Shown here: positions 26,133 to 34,518 of the stretch, piece by piece
Layout: each line of letters begins with the position of its first letter
Numbering within the stretch: the stretch's first letter is position 1
NCBI RefSeq assembly: GCF_002532535.1
Contig: NZ_NQWI01000004.1
Location: 35,628 to 99,627 of the forward strand
Reading direction: 5' to 3'
Source of the DNA: Candidatus Viridilinea mediisalina
GTDB lineage: Bacteria > Chloroflexota > Chloroflexia > Chloroflexales > Chloroflexaceae
Length of the DNA stretch: 64,000 nt
The notes under the pieces: generated by a model
The model's input: only the letters and a program-made list of their open reading frames with translations
The model's database searches: none
Told to the model about the DNA's origin: nothing
Position numbers and translations under genes: made by a program

Positions 26133-26543
26133 GCCCTCACTGGGGCGCGGAGCCTCAAGCAGCAGCGGTTCATCAATCGTCGAAGTCATCGCACTCTGAC
26201 CACGGAAGAGGCCACCTGGTTCGATATGCAGCGCAGCAGTCGTAATATCGCCCCAAACCTTGCCGGTGGGCGAAATCTCCAACTGCTCAACGGCGGTAAT
26301 CTCGCCCTTGACCGCGCCCGAAACGTGGACATTCTGGGCTTTGACGGTCGCAATCACACGCCCCGTCTCGCCAACAATCAGATTACCGAGTACTTCAACG
26401 TCACCTTCAACCGATCCATCAATCCGAATATTGCCATCGGAGGTCAAACTACCCTGAAAGCGGGTATTGGCACCGATAACGGTTTCGGTCTTATTGTAGA
26501 TCGAGGAGGTGGCGGGTTGGGGCTTTCTATTAAGGCCAAACAT
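26130..26543 (-). CDS. Bactofilin (polymer-forming cytoskeletal protein)
   Basis: A 137-residue right-handed beta-helix protein that polymerises without nucleotide. The repetitive core is visible in TVIGANTRFQGSLTSDGNIRIDGSVEGDVEVLGNL-type spacing (split here as TRFQGSLTSDGNIRIDGSVE and GDVEVLGNLIVGETGRVIA), with VKAQNVHVSGAVKGEI and EISPTGKVWGDI further on. The ATG at 26543 is preferred; a GTG at 26552 sits too close to AGGAGG. Bactofilins shape cells or position other proteins. No partner is next to it. Confidence 0.9.
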   Translation of the reverse strand: MFGLNRKPQPATSSIYNKTETVIGANTRFQGSLTSDGNIRIDGSVEGDVEVLGNLIVGETGRVIATVKAQNVHVSGAVKGEITAVEQLEISPTGKVWGDITTAALHIEPGGLFRGQSAMTSTIDEPLLLEAPRPSEG

Positions 26544-26654
26544 GGTTGACACATCCTCCTGACTTGGTTGCGCTCGCAGGTAGATGAACGTGAGGATAGA
26601 TAATGTTTTACAGCATAGCCCAAAAAAGGCCCGTTCAACGCGAGCAACATCCCC

Positions 26655-26683
26655 ATTATAGTATACCTAGCATGAACCGGCAA
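26655..26683 (-). promoter_or_regulatory. Bactofilin promoter
   Basis: TTGCCG (26678-26683), a 17-base spacer and TATAAT (26655-26660), read on the minus strand. It is the best-formed -35/-10 pair in the window, about 110 bases before the start codon. Confidence 0.65.
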
Positions 26684-26719
26684 ATAAGGCGGGGAGGCTT
26701 CGCCTCCCCCAAAGAACTC

Positions 26720-26762
26720 TTTTGGTTCGTGTTGGCGGCTTCGCCGCCAACACGAACCAAAA
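26720..26762. repeat. Variable-arm hairpin, copy 5
   Basis: Perfect inverted repeat with core GGCGGCTTCGCCGCC and arm TTTTGGTTCGTGTT. The companion GGGGAGGCTTCGCCTCCCC lies just to the left. Confidence 0.9.
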
Positions 26763-26853
26763 AATATGCTCTTGCAGACTACGATAGCCTCGCGTACAAT
26801 GACGCCCGCCCTTCACTACTTCCTACTTCCTCTCTTCTCCATAGAAAGTTCCC

Positions 26854-28107
26854 ATGACCTACAACGTCCTTATGATCGCCTCGACCAGCTTCTTCTCGGA
26901 TTATGGCAACCATGTGCGGATCTGGGAAGAGACGCGAGCGATCCAGCGGCGCGGCCATCGGCTGGTGCTGGCGAGCTACCATAACGGCGATGATATGCCC
27001 GGTTTGGACATCCGGCGTTCTTGGGATGTTCCCTGGATTAAGCGCGCTGTGGTAGGTTCTTCGCGCCATAAGCTCTACCTTGATGTGGGGCTGGCTTGGC
27101 GCACGCTGCGGGTGGCGTTGCAACTGCGCCCCGATATTATTCATGCCCATACCCACGAGGCTGCCGCAATTGGTATGCCGCTACGCCAACTCTTGGGCGT
27201 GCCGCTGATCCTTGATTATCAGGGCAGCATGACGAGCGAGATGCTCGACCATGGCTTCCTCAAGCGATCGAGTCGGCTCTATGGGCCGGTGCATGGCGTC
27301 GAACAGATGCTCAATCGCTCTGCCGATGCAATTATGACCTCGACCCACAACGCGGCGCAACGGTTACGCTCCGACGGGCTGGTGCCAAGCGAGCGCATCC
27401 ATGCCGTACCCGATGGGGTGGATACCGAGCGCTTTCGACCCTACGATGGTTCGGTGGCATGGGCCGCGCAACGCGCCGAACTGCGCGCCCAATTGGGCAT
27501 CCCGCCCGACCGCCGCATCATTGTCTATATTGGCCTCTTAGCTCCCTATCAGGGCACCAATCTGCTGATCGAAACTGCACGCATGCTTACCGCCCGCCGC
27601 CCCGAGGTACACTTCCTGATTATGGGCCATCCCGACCCGCAGAGCTACCGCCGCTACGCTGCGAGTCTCGGTGTGGCCGAGCATGTTACCCTGCCGGGCC
27701 GCATCATCTACCGCGATCTGCATAGCTACCTTGCCTTGGGCGACGTGGCCGTTGCGCCGAAGATGAGCCTCACCGAGGGCAATGGCAAGATTGCGAACTA
27801 TATGGCTATGGGGCTACCCACGGTTGCCTTCGCCACCCCCGTGGCCCGCGAGATTCTGGGCGATACCGGGCTCTATGCCGAAATGGGCAACGCCGCCGAC
27901 CTCGCCGCCCGCCTTGAGCAGGCGCTCGATGATCGCGCCCTCGCTGCCAACTTAGGAGCCGCCGCCCGCCAACGAGCCGTCGCCGAACTCTCATGGGAAC
28001 GGGCCGCCCGCACCATTGAGGCGATCTACGCCGAAGCCCAAGCACAGCGCAACGCCCCCCGCGAGCAGCGCACAGCGCCCCTACGGCTGCGCCAACGGGA
28101 TAAATGA
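26854..28107 (+). CDS. Glycosyltransferase family 4 protein
   Basis: A 417-residue GT-B enzyme that moves a sugar from a nucleotide donor to a lipid or polysaccharide acceptor at the inner face of the membrane. The N-terminal acceptor domain has GNHVRIWEETRAIQRRGH, DIIHAHTHEAA and the linking VPDGVDTERF. The donor domain begins IIVYIGLL and has the family EGNGKIANYMAMGLP, equivalent to the Ex7E donor site. The Arg/Gln-rich tail is unusual but short. It is not in an obvious polysaccharide cluster. Confidence 0.92.
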   Translation: MTYNVLMIASTSFFSDYGNHVRIWEETRAIQRRGHRLVLASYHNGDDMPGLDIRRSWDVPWIKRAVVGSSRHKLYLDVGLAWRTLRVALQLRPDIIHAHTHEAAAIGMPLRQLLGVPLILDYQGSMTSEMLDHGFLKRSSRLYGPVHGVEQMLNRSADAIMTSTHNAAQRLRSDGLVPSERIHAVPDGVDTERFRPYDGSVAWAAQRAELRAQLGIPPDRRIIVYIGLLAPYQGTNLLIETARMLTARRPEVHFLIMGHPDPQSYRRYAASLGVAEHVTLPGRIIYRDLHSYLALGDVAVAPKMSLTEGNGKIANYMAMGLPTVAFATPVAREILGDTGLYAEMGNAADLAARLEQALDDRALAANLGAAARQRAVAELSWERAARTIEAIYAEAQAQRNAPREQRTAPLRLRQRDK

Positions 28108-28118
28108 CAGAGGGCAGG

Positions 28119-28194
28119 AGATAGAAAGTAGGAAAGAGAAAATATGATGTGGCACCTCTTTCCTACTTTCCTATTTCCTCGTTTCTATTTTCTC
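28119..28194. repeat. Purine/pyrimidine inverted repeat, second copy
   Basis: GAGATAGAAAGTAGGAAAGAG and CTCTTTCCTACTTTCCTATT (with CTATTTTCTC after it) are complementary. It lies between two convergent genes and could also stop transcription. Confidence 0.65.
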
Positions 28195-29011
28195 AGCCCC
28201 TACGATCCAAAGTATCCCGATACTCCTGCACACGCTGCGCTGCCCAAAGGGCCGCAGCAGGTGGTAGCGCTGGAGGCGGTACAGGACGCTCATAATCTAC
28301 ATCGTCCCCATAACGCGCCCGTCGGTAGACGGTCGTGAAGGCGGCTTGGAGATCAAGTACCGCATCAGGATGAGGCGAGCGCAACGGTACGCTGATGCGC
28401 GGCAAAGGATCGCGCACATCTACATACCAAACCTCCAAGCGCCCAATGTTACTTCCACGGTGCAAAAGAGCATAGTAGTCGCTCTGTCCTACAACCTCTT
28501 CAGGGCGTTCGCCTGCCCGCAATAGATCAATCTCAAGCCAATTGGTGCGGGTCGTAAAAATTGCTGCACGTTTGGCTAAAAATTCACGCTGCCCCCGTGT
28601 ACCGCGAGCCTTATTCCAAGGTGATAGCAACTCCAACGTGGTCACCAACTCACGCTGGCGTCGATCATAGATCGCTAAGTAGCGATCACGCTGCTCCACA
28701 TCAGATGGCAAACGTTCGATGATTGTGGCGGGGGTCACAGAAAGACTAACAGCAGTCGTTGCGTTCTGCAACTGAGGACGCTCTACAAGAAAAATGTCGG
28801 GCACAAATTGGCGGCGCGCTTGAGCTTGAAGCGCATCATCATCATCATCTTCATCAGCAATATAAACGCGCTCCTCAACGACAACCGAGAAATGGGGTGC
28901 AACCTGCTCAACCAACATATCACTGATGACCCCAAGCATACGCAGATGCACCCCCGGCCATCCCTTGGGGTCTTCGAGGTAGGGATCCATCCCTGGAAAT
29001 GGTGAATACAT
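28193..29011 (-). CDS. DUF4058 family protein
   Basis: A 272-residue protein with the typical family start MYSPFPGMDPYLEDP. Further conserved parts are LVEQVAPHFSVVVEERVYI, TTLELLSPWNK, EIDLLRAGERP and DYYALLHR. DUF4058 proteins occur in multiple copies in Chloroflexota, Cyanobacteria and Planctomycetes and are sometimes grouped near PD-(D/E)xK-like folds; no function is established. Its first residues are reliable since they match the family. The gene is isolated between repeats. Confidence 0.88.
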   Translation of the reverse strand: MYSPFPGMDPYLEDPKGWPGVHLRMLGVISDMLVEQVAPHFSVVVEERVYIADEDDDDDALQAQARRQFVPDIFLVERPQLQNATTAVSLSVTPATIIERLPSDVEQRDRYLAIYDRRQRELVTTLELLSPWNKARGTRGQREFLAKRAAIFTTRTNWLEIDLLRAGERPEEVVGQSDYYALLHRGSNIGRLEVWYVDVRDPLPRISVPLRSPHPDAVLDLQAAFTTVYRRARYGDDVDYERPVPPPALPPAAALWAAQRVQEYRDTLDRRG

Positions 29012-29092
29012 GGCGAATACCAGTTCCTTTTATTTGGGTGTGATCAAAATCTGTAGGGCGGTGCCCTACAACCCTTCGGACGGAGGGGGAGC

Positions 29093-29115
29093 GCGAGGGA
29101 ACCAGGTTCCCTCGC
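29093..29115. repeat. AACCAGGTT-centred hairpin, copy 1
   Basis: GCGAGGGAACCAGGTTCCCT and CGC form a perfect palindrome with a tiny loop. Related copies are at 45330 and 53112. Confidence 0.7.
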
Positions 29116-29195
29116 ACACCCTAGCTACACATTGAGGTTTGGGGCGTAGCCCTCAGTACATTGTAGCACCCCATGCACAAATCCTTCAGGATGGG

Positions 29196-29201
29196 TATAA
29201 T
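29196..29201 (+). promoter_or_regulatory. -10 box 8 bases before the aminotransferase ATG
   Basis: TATAAT, preceded by ATGGG. Only eight bases separate it from ATG at 29210, so transcription would start at or next to the start codon, with no room for a ribosome site. Confidence 0.5.
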
Positions 29202-29209
29202 GGCATACC

Positions 29210-30373
29210 ATGAACGACAATACCTCCATCATTGCCACCGAACAACACTACACTTCAGGGCTCTATCCCAAGCGTGGGCTGGCGCTGGTGCGCGGGGCCG
29301 GGGCACGGCTCTATGCTGCCGATGGCCGCGCTTACCTTGATTGTGTCGCTGGCCAGGGTGCCGCCAATCTGGGCCACGGTCATCCCGCGATTGTGGCTGC
29401 GCTTCAGGCACAGGCCACGACGCTGATCAGTTGTCCAGAGATTTTCTATAACGACCAACGGGCGGCCTATCTGCAGGCATTGGCTGCCGCATTGCCGCTG
29501 CCCGCCCGTATTTTCCTCTGCAATTCGGGGGCCGAAGCGGTTGAAGCAGCGCTCAAGTTTGCGCGTCTGCTCACTGGCCGCCAGCAGGTGATCGCGACCA
29601 TGCGCGGCTTCCACGGGCGTACAATGGGGGCGCTCAGTGCTACCTGGGAGCCGAAGTACCGTGAGCCTTTCCAGCCACTGGTGCCCGGCTTTCACCATGT
29701 GGCCTATGGCGATGTCGCCGCTCTCGAGGCTGCGGTGAGCGACCAGACCGCCGCCGTGCTGCTGGAGCCGGTGCAGGGTGAAGGGGGAGTACGCCCGGCC
29801 CCTGCGGGTTACCTTGAGGCGGCGCGGCGCATCTGCGATCAGCACGGGGCGCTGCTGCTGGCTGATGAGGTGCAGACCGGCTTTGGGCGCACTGGGCGGC
29901 TCTTTGCCCTAGAGCATTGCGGCGTGGTGCCCGATCTGCTCATTCTGGCTAAGAGTATTGCCGCTGGCTTGCCTATGGGCGCGGTTGCTCTCCATACCCG
30001 CCACGGGCCGCTGCCCGGCGGTGCCCACGGGACAACCTTTGGCGGTGGGCCGCTGCTCTGCGCCGTGGCCCACGCCGCCCTGCGCGTCTACCAAGAGGAG
30101 GATCTGCCCCGCCAAGCCGCCGAAAAGGGGGCATGGCTGCATCAGCAACTCAAGGCGCTCAAGCTCCCGGCGGTGCGCGAAGTGCGCGGCCTGGGTCTAC
30201 TCGTTGGCCTCGAATTGAAACAGCGGGTCCAACCTGTACTCCAAAACCTGCTTGAGCGCGGCCTGCTGGCCCTCCCCGCCGGGCCCAACGTTCTGCGCCT
30301 CTTGCCCCCCCTCGTGATCAGCTATGATGAATTGGCTGAAGTGGTGGCGCTCGTCGCAGAGGCGTTGCGTTAA
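29210..30373 (+). CDS. argD: Class-III aminotransferase, acetylornithine/LysJ-like
   Basis: PLP-dependent transaminase, 387 residues, near the usual length of ArgD/LysJ. Conserved parts are GAGARLYAADGRAYLDC, GHGHPAIVAAL, FLCNSGAEAVEAALKFAR, MRGFHGRTMGALSAT, EPVQGEGGV, LADEVQTGFGRTG and the Schiff-base Lys in ILAKSIAAGLPMGA. The family includes acetylornithine transaminase (arginine) and the LysW-aminoadipate enzyme (lysine); no arg or lys neighbour settles which. Symbol argD is therefore provisional. The start is at an ATG only eight bases from TATAAT, so the mRNA is probably leaderless. Confidence 0.85.
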   Translation: MNDNTSIIATEQHYTSGLYPKRGLALVRGAGARLYAADGRAYLDCVAGQGAANLGHGHPAIVAALQAQATTLISCPEIFYNDQRAAYLQALAAALPLPARIFLCNSGAEAVEAALKFARLLTGRQQVIATMRGFHGRTMGALSATWEPKYREPFQPLVPGFHHVAYGDVAALEAAVSDQTAAVLLEPVQGEGGVRPAPAGYLEAARRICDQHGALLLADEVQTGFGRTGRLFALEHCGVVPDLLILAKSIAAGLPMGAVALHTRHGPLPGGAHGTTFGGGPLLCAVAHAALRVYQEEDLPRQAAEKGAWLHQQLKALKLPAVREVRGLGLLVGLELKQRVQPVLQNLLERGLLALPAGPNVLRLLPPLVISYDELAEVVALVAEALR

Positions 30374-30383
30374 CGTAGTGGAG

Positions 30384-30439
30384 TAATACCATTTACGATT
30401 GTAGATTGTAGATTGCAGATTGTAGATTGCCGAATATGG
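30384..30439 (-). repeat. Truncated 108-bp element fused to the ppx start
   Basis: Inverted copy: TAATACCATTTACGATTGTA, then five GATTGTA-type heptamers and GCCGAATATGG. In full copies the same place reads ACCGAACATGG. The ATG at 30436 of the next gene is thus the ATG of the repeat. Confidence 0.8.
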
Positions 30440-31953
30440 AAAAAATCGCCATCATTGATCTCGGCTCCAACACCACCCGCCTGATCGTTATGGCCTACGA
30501 GCGCGGCTCATGTTTCCGCCTGATCGATGAGGTCAGCGAGGCGGTGCGCTTGGCTGAGGGCGTGGGCCCCAACCGCGAACTACAACCTGAACCGATCCGC
30601 CGGGCGGTCAATGCGCTGAGTATGTTCAACCGCTTCTGCAAGAGTACCGCCGTCAACCATGTCGTTGCCGTTGGTACCAGTGCCATTCGTGAAGCCGCAA
30701 ACCAAGAGGAATTCTGGAGGGCGCTGCGGGCGGAAACAGATCTCGATCTTCGCATTATCACCACCCAAGAAGAAGGCTACTATGGCTTTCTGGGAACCGC
30801 AAATGCCCTCGGTCTGCGCCACGGCGTCACCTTCGATACTGGCGGCGGCTCAACCCAGGTGGTTGCGGTGCAAGATGGTCGCCCGACCGAGAGCTTTTCG
30901 GTGCAGGCGGGGGTTCTACGTTTCACTGAACGTTATGTAAACAGCGACCCCATCAGCAAGCGCGATCTGCGTGAACTGCGTGCGGCTGCCCAGCAAGCCT
31001 TTAGCGGCCTGGCGTGGCTCAAAGCCGACACCGGTCAACGGCTTGCAGGCATGGGCGGCACCGTGCGTACCTTAGCCCGCATAGACCAGAAGGCCCGCAA
31101 CTATCCCCTTGATCGCGTCCATGCCTATACGCTCACCCGCGCAGCTATTGCGGCCATAAGCGAACAGTTGATCCAGAAGAATCGCCGCGAGCGCGAGCAG
31201 ATTCCCGGCCTCAAGCGCGACCGCGCCGATGTAACGCTGGCTGGTGCTGTAATCATCGAGGCGCTGATGGATCAAGGCGGCTTCAGCGAACTAACCGTGA
31301 GCGGCCAAGGTCTCCGCGAAGGGCTCTTCTATGCCCACTTCCTTGCTCCCAACGACCCGCCGATCTTAGAAGATCCGCGTAGCTTCAGTATTCTCAACCT
31401 AGCCCGTCTCAGCCACTTTCAAGAGGCCCACTGTCACAAAGTGGCCGAACTTAGCCTGAGCCTCTTCGATCAACTCATCCCGCTGCATGGCTACGGTGCC
31501 TGGGAACGCGATCTGCTCGCCCAAGCAGCCATGATCCATGATATTGGCGTAGCCGTAGGTTACTACGACCACCATAAGCATGGTGAGTATCTCGTCCATA
31601 ACAGCTTACTACTTGGTTTTAGCCACCGCGAAAGCATCATGCTCAGTGCGCTTGTGCGGAACCACCGCAAAGGCTTCACTGATGCCACACCCTACGCTGC
31701 CATCCTCAAACCCGAAGACAGTACCCGCATTGCGCGCCTCAGCGCCCTGCTGCGGATCGCCGAATACCTTGAGCGCGGCAAGAGCCAGGTTGTCCAAGCA
31801 GTCCGCGTGGAACTTGGCCCCCCCATCCGCATCCTGGTGCAAGCCACCGGCGACGCACAACTCGAAGTCTGGGACGCAGCCCGACGTAGCAACCTCTTCC
31901 GCAAAGCCTACAACCAGGAGCTTGAGATTCTGCTTGCGCCGTCGCCACGCTAG
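30436..31953 (+). CDS. ppx: Ppx/GppA-type phosphatase with C-terminal HD domain
   Basis: Exopolyphosphatase or guanosine pentaphosphatase of 505 residues. The sugar-kinase-like N-terminal half has IIDLGSNTTRLIV (5-17), GTSAIREA, FDTGGGSTQVV and GMGGTVRT. The C-terminal part has an HD-like domain with HKVAELSLSLFD, AAMIHDIGVAVGYYDHHKHG. Such enzymes degrade polyphosphate or convert pppGpp to ppGpp; which one applies here is not decided. The start codon lies inside a truncated repeat, and a TTG nine bases upstream is the only in-frame alternative. Confidence 0.9.
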   Translation: MEKIAIIDLGSNTTRLIVMAYERGSCFRLIDEVSEAVRLAEGVGPNRELQPEPIRRAVNALSMFNRFCKSTAVNHVVAVGTSAIREAANQEEFWRALRAETDLDLRIITTQEEGYYGFLGTANALGLRHGVTFDTGGGSTQVVAVQDGRPTESFSVQAGVLRFTERYVNSDPISKRDLRELRAAAQQAFSGLAWLKADTGQRLAGMGGTVRTLARIDQKARNYPLDRVHAYTLTRAAIAAISEQLIQKNRREREQIPGLKRDRADVTLAGAVIIEALMDQGGFSELTVSGQGLREGLFYAHFLAPNDPPILEDPRSFSILNLARLSHFQEAHCHKVAELSLSLFDQLIPLHGYGAWERDLLAQAAMIHDIGVAVGYYDHHKHGEYLVHNSLLLGFSHRESIMLSALVRNHRKGFTDATPYAAILKPEDSTRIARLSALLRIAEYLERGKSQVVQAVRVELGPPIRILVQATGDAQLEVWDAARRSNLFRKAYNQELEILLAPSPR

Positions 31954-32014
31954 GTACGTTAACCCTCTGGCGGGGGTTTTGGGGAGGCAAAGCCTCCCCA
32001 AAAAAACTCTTGTG

Positions 32015-32049
32015 GTTCCGTGTTGGCGGCTTCGCCGCCAACACGGAAC
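32015..32049. repeat. Variable-arm hairpin, copy 6
   Basis: Core GGCGGCTTCGCCGCC with arm GTTCCGTGTT. The outermost bases no longer pair. It is flanked by GGGGAGGCAAAGCCTCCCC on the left and GGGGCATAGCCCC on the right. Confidence 0.85.
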
Positions 32050-32127
32050 AAAAAGCGGGGTTTGGGGCATAGCCCCAAAGCGGGTTTCAGGGCCGCAGCC
32101 CTACACGTAATGTGAATGGGGTGGCTC

Positions 32128-33213
32128 CTAATGTTCACGGCGATACTGCTCACGCAGATCATCAATACTGACGAAGCTACCCGTTGCGCTTTCACAATAC
32201 CAATATTCCCAGCCATTATATGCCGGTCGGTTTTGGATCAATGCCGCGATTTTATGAATCGAACCGCTCTGCTCCTGCCAAATAAGATGAGCATCCGCTT
32301 TGATGGTTGCAACGAATTTTCGATCTTTGGAAAAGACCTGTTGACCAATAGCAAGGTATCCGGCCTCAATCAACTGCCCAAAGCTTATTCTTGGTGCATC
32401 ACGCTTTGATTTGGTCACGAGTTCATGCTCACTGACGGGTGATGCTGGGAGCGATGCAAGCCGTTCCTGTGAAATCGCCACATACTCAGGTGAAATTTCG
32501 ATCCCGATATACCTGCGCTGAAGTCGCTTCGCTACGGCTGCGGTTGTCCCAGAACCAGAAAATGGATCAAGGACGACGTCGCCGCGATTACTTGATGAGA
32601 GAATGACACGATGTAAAAGCGCCTCTGGCTTTTGGGTTGAATGGGCTTTTTTACCATTGATTTTAATGCGCTCTGCGCCAGTGCAGAGCGGAATATACCA
32701 GACATTTTGCATCTGCTTTTCGTCATTAAAATTTTTCATCGCCTGGTAATGAAACGTGTACTTTTTCTGCGTTGCCGATTTTTTAGCCCAAATCAGCGTC
32801 TCAGTAGCATTCTGAAAGCGTGTCCCACGAAAATTGGGCATCGGATTGGTTTTATGCCAAATGACATCATTGAGGAGCCAGTAGCCCAAATCCATCATGA
32901 TCTTGCCAACACGAAAGATGTTATGGTATGAACCAATGACCCAGATCGTTCCATTATCCTTTAAGACGCGACGACATGCTGACAACCACTGCTCAGTAAA
33001 GTGATCGTATTCAGCAAAATCAGCAAATTGATCCCATGCATCAGCTACACCATCTACCACAGTCTGATTAGGACGAAGCAGTTCATGTTGTAACTGTAGG
33101 TTGTAGGGAGGATCGGCAAAGATCAGGTCAACCGATTGCTCAGGCAAGGTCTTGAGCAGATCAAGACAACTTCCCTGGATAATTTCGTTCAAAGGGAGCT
33201 GTTCGCTCGGCAC
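32128..33213 (-). CDS. Orphan CcrM/HinfI-like DNA adenine methyltransferase with RAMA-like domain
   Basis: Class-beta methyltransferase. GTG at 33213 with GGGAGG upstream gives 361 residues, near CcrM length; longer forms lack support. Motifs are FADPPYNLQLQ (catalytic), VDGVADAWDQFADF, WVIGSYHNIFRVG, KTNPMPNFRGTRF and DPFSGSGTTAAVA (AdoMet site), in CcrM order. The C-terminal 90 residues (FGQLIEAGYLAIGQ to WEYWY and REQYR) look like the RAMA-type domain that follows such enzymes. CcrM and HinfI act on GANTC, so that is the expected target. No endonuclease gene is nearby, and GC content is a little lower than neighbours. Confidence 0.88.
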   Translation of the reverse strand: MPSEQLPLNEIIQGSCLDLLKTLPEQSVDLIFADPPYNLQLQHELLRPNQTVVDGVADAWDQFADFAEYDHFTEQWLSACRRVLKDNGTIWVIGSYHNIFRVGKIMMDLGYWLLNDVIWHKTNPMPNFRGTRFQNATETLIWAKKSATQKKYTFHYQAMKNFNDEKQMQNVWYIPLCTGAERIKINGKKAHSTQKPEALLHRVILSSSNRGDVVLDPFSGSGTTAAVAKRLQRRYIGIEISPEYVAISQERLASLPASPVSEHELVTKSKRDAPRISFGQLIEAGYLAIGQQVFSKDRKFVATIKADAHLIWQEQSGSIHKIAALIQNRPAYNGWEYWYCESATGSFVSIDDLREQYRREH

Positions 33214-33386
33214 ATCTTCACTCCTCCCTTTCAAGACACTGTATCTGAAGGGCTGTAGCGAACAATGGTACGTCCTATCGTCTGTTTCGTCAATGGACTG
33301 GAAGTAGTGTGAACTATTACCCTGCGAGCAAGCTTGAGCTAAAAACCCAATAGTAGTTTGAAAATTCACAACTAGACAATGCGCCA

Positions 33387-33406
33387 TGTTAGGGTATGCT
33401 AACATA
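33387..33406. promoter_or_regulatory. Operator-like palindrome upstream of the methyltransferase
   Basis: ATGTTAG and CTAACAT flank six bases that contain part of a TATGCT -10-like box. It lies in the 290-base gap between the methyltransferase and the plus-strand genes and could bind a dimeric regulator. Nothing else was recognised in the gap. Confidence 0.35.
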
Positions 33407-33503
33407 GGGTAGCTCTTTAGCAGAAACGTGGGAGTTAGGTAATCGTTCGCCTATGTTCTACGTTCCTCGTTGCTCCGTCCTTCCCTCTAGAAGCAAACAT
33501 CCT

Positions 33504-33677
33504 ATGGGCATCTGGTTTGAGTTTCTTCAGCTTACGCTCGCGTTGGGGATCGGTTGGCTTGGCTGGGTGCTGGTACAGTTGAATATCAAGTGCAACGCCC
33601 GTTCAGTTCTCGATGTGGTAGCACGACAACAAGCAGCAAGGAGGAGTTGGGATGGGCAAAGGCGAACCGAAGGTTGA
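33504..33677 (+). CDS. Possible small single-span membrane protein
   Basis: A 57-residue frame, MGIWFEFLQLTLALGIGWLG and onward, with one clear membrane helix (about 5-26) and a basic tail. It overlaps the next gene by 26 bases. The overlap and codon use suggest a translated partner, but no convincing ribosome site is seen. Confidence 0.4.
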   Translation: MGIWFEFLQLTLALGIGWLGWVLVQLNIKCNARSVLDVVARQQAARRSWDGQRRTEG

Positions 33678-34014
33678 ACAACTCGCCCGCTTAGGGCGGC
33701 CATGCTTGGGGGTCTGTAGCGATAAGCATTGCAAGCGCGCCGGGGCGCAACAGGTGATCGGTGCTGCCCTCGCCGCCCTGCACGAGGCTGAATTGGCCGA
33801 GCAGGTGAGCGTCGTGGCTACCACTTGCCAAGATCATTGTGACGACGGCCCCGTGCTTACTGTCGTCCCCGGTTTCTACCCCTACCTCAAGCTCAACCCC
33901 GCCACCACACGTCAGGTCGTTTTGAGCCACCTGCGTGATGGCAACCCACTGCTCGAACACCTCCATCCCCGCATGCGCCGCCGTCTTGCGCGGCGCGCCG
34001 CCGAAGAGGCATAG
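33652..34014 (+). CDS. Thioredoxin-like [2Fe-2S] ferredoxin
   Basis: A 120-residue protein with cysteines in CLGVCSDKHC and in TTCQDHCDDGPVLTV, the layout of the thioredoxin-fold ferredoxins related to the NuoE subunit. Such proteins carry electrons to unknown partners. The start is supported by AAGGAGG at 33638-33644. Together with the next gene, 9 bases on, it seems to form a small operon. Confidence 0.8.
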   Translation: MGKGEPKVEQLARLGRPCLGVCSDKHCKRAGAQQVIGAALAALHEAELAEQVSVVATTCQDHCDDGPVLTVVPGFYPYLKLNPATTRQVVLSHLRDGNPLLEHLHPRMRRRLARRAAEEA

Positions 34015-34023
34015 AAAGAGACT

Positions 34024-34431
34024 ATGGATTTACAACTCACCACGCTGGCTCAAGCCACCCCTGGTCGCATGCTGGCCTTTGCGCCGGATGGCTCGCTACG
34101 CCTGATCTGGGATGAGGCGACGATCCGCATCGCACTCTTTGATCTCTCCCACTTAGCCAACCTGCTTGATGATTGGGCACAGGAAGAGGAACTGCCCCTT
34201 TTGCGCCGGGGCTACTATCGTATCGAGCCGGCCCCAAATGGCGGCTTGCAACTGTGGCTCAACAATATTGGGCTCAACCTGAGCCGCGCTGAGTTACGCA
34301 CGCTCACCAGCCTGATCGAAGCGGCTGAGGCGCGGCTCAGTTGCTTGGGTGAAATGGTACGGGCACGCCCCTTCGGGCCGGGCTTTCGTAAGCTCGGCGC
34401 ACCACAAGCCAAGAGCCTCTGGCTGAATTAG
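34024..34431 (+). CDS. Conserved hypothetical protein
   Basis: A 135-residue soluble protein of unknown function, translated right after the ferredoxin-like gene. It reads as alpha/beta: SLRLIWDEATIRIALFDLS, then YYRIEPAPNGGLQLWLNNIG, and a helix LSRAELRTLTSLIEAAEARL. The proximity to a Fe-S protein suggests a shared pathway, not more. Confidence 0.6.
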   Translation: MDLQLTTLAQATPGRMLAFAPDGSLRLIWDEATIRIALFDLSHLANLLDDWAQEEELPLLRRGYYRIEPAPNGGLQLWLNNIGLNLSRAELRTLTSLIEAAEARLSCLGEMVRARPFGPGFRKLGAPQAKSLWLN

Positions 34432-34470
34432 TCGCTAGAGGGTACTAGGGGCTATGCCCCAAACCCATGT

Positions 34471-34513
34471 TGATGTTGGGCTGGGGCGGCTTCGCCGCCC
34501 CAGCCCAACATCA
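34471..34513. repeat. Variable-arm hairpin, copy 7
   Basis: Perfect inverted repeat with core GGCGGCTTCGCCGCC and arm TGATGTTGGGCTGG. Here the arm lacks the T-run of other copies. The nested palindrome at 34519 follows. Confidence 0.88.
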
Positions 34514-34518
34514 AACGA

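Larger units (their letters stand above)
26544..26853. other. Divergent intergenic region
   Basis: These 310 bases separate bactofilin (minus) from a glycosyltransferase (plus). They hold the bactofilin promoter (26655-26683), a GGGGAGGCTTCGCCTCCCC palindrome (about 26692-26710), hairpin copy 5 and a CTACTTCCTACTTCC tract just before the glycosyltransferase. Confidence 0.6.

Noticed and set aside
33214..33405. Longer N-terminus for the CcrM-like enzyme
   Set aside because: The added residues match nothing in the family and the palindrome and promoter-like sequence lie there; GTG at 33213 has GGGAGG upstream.
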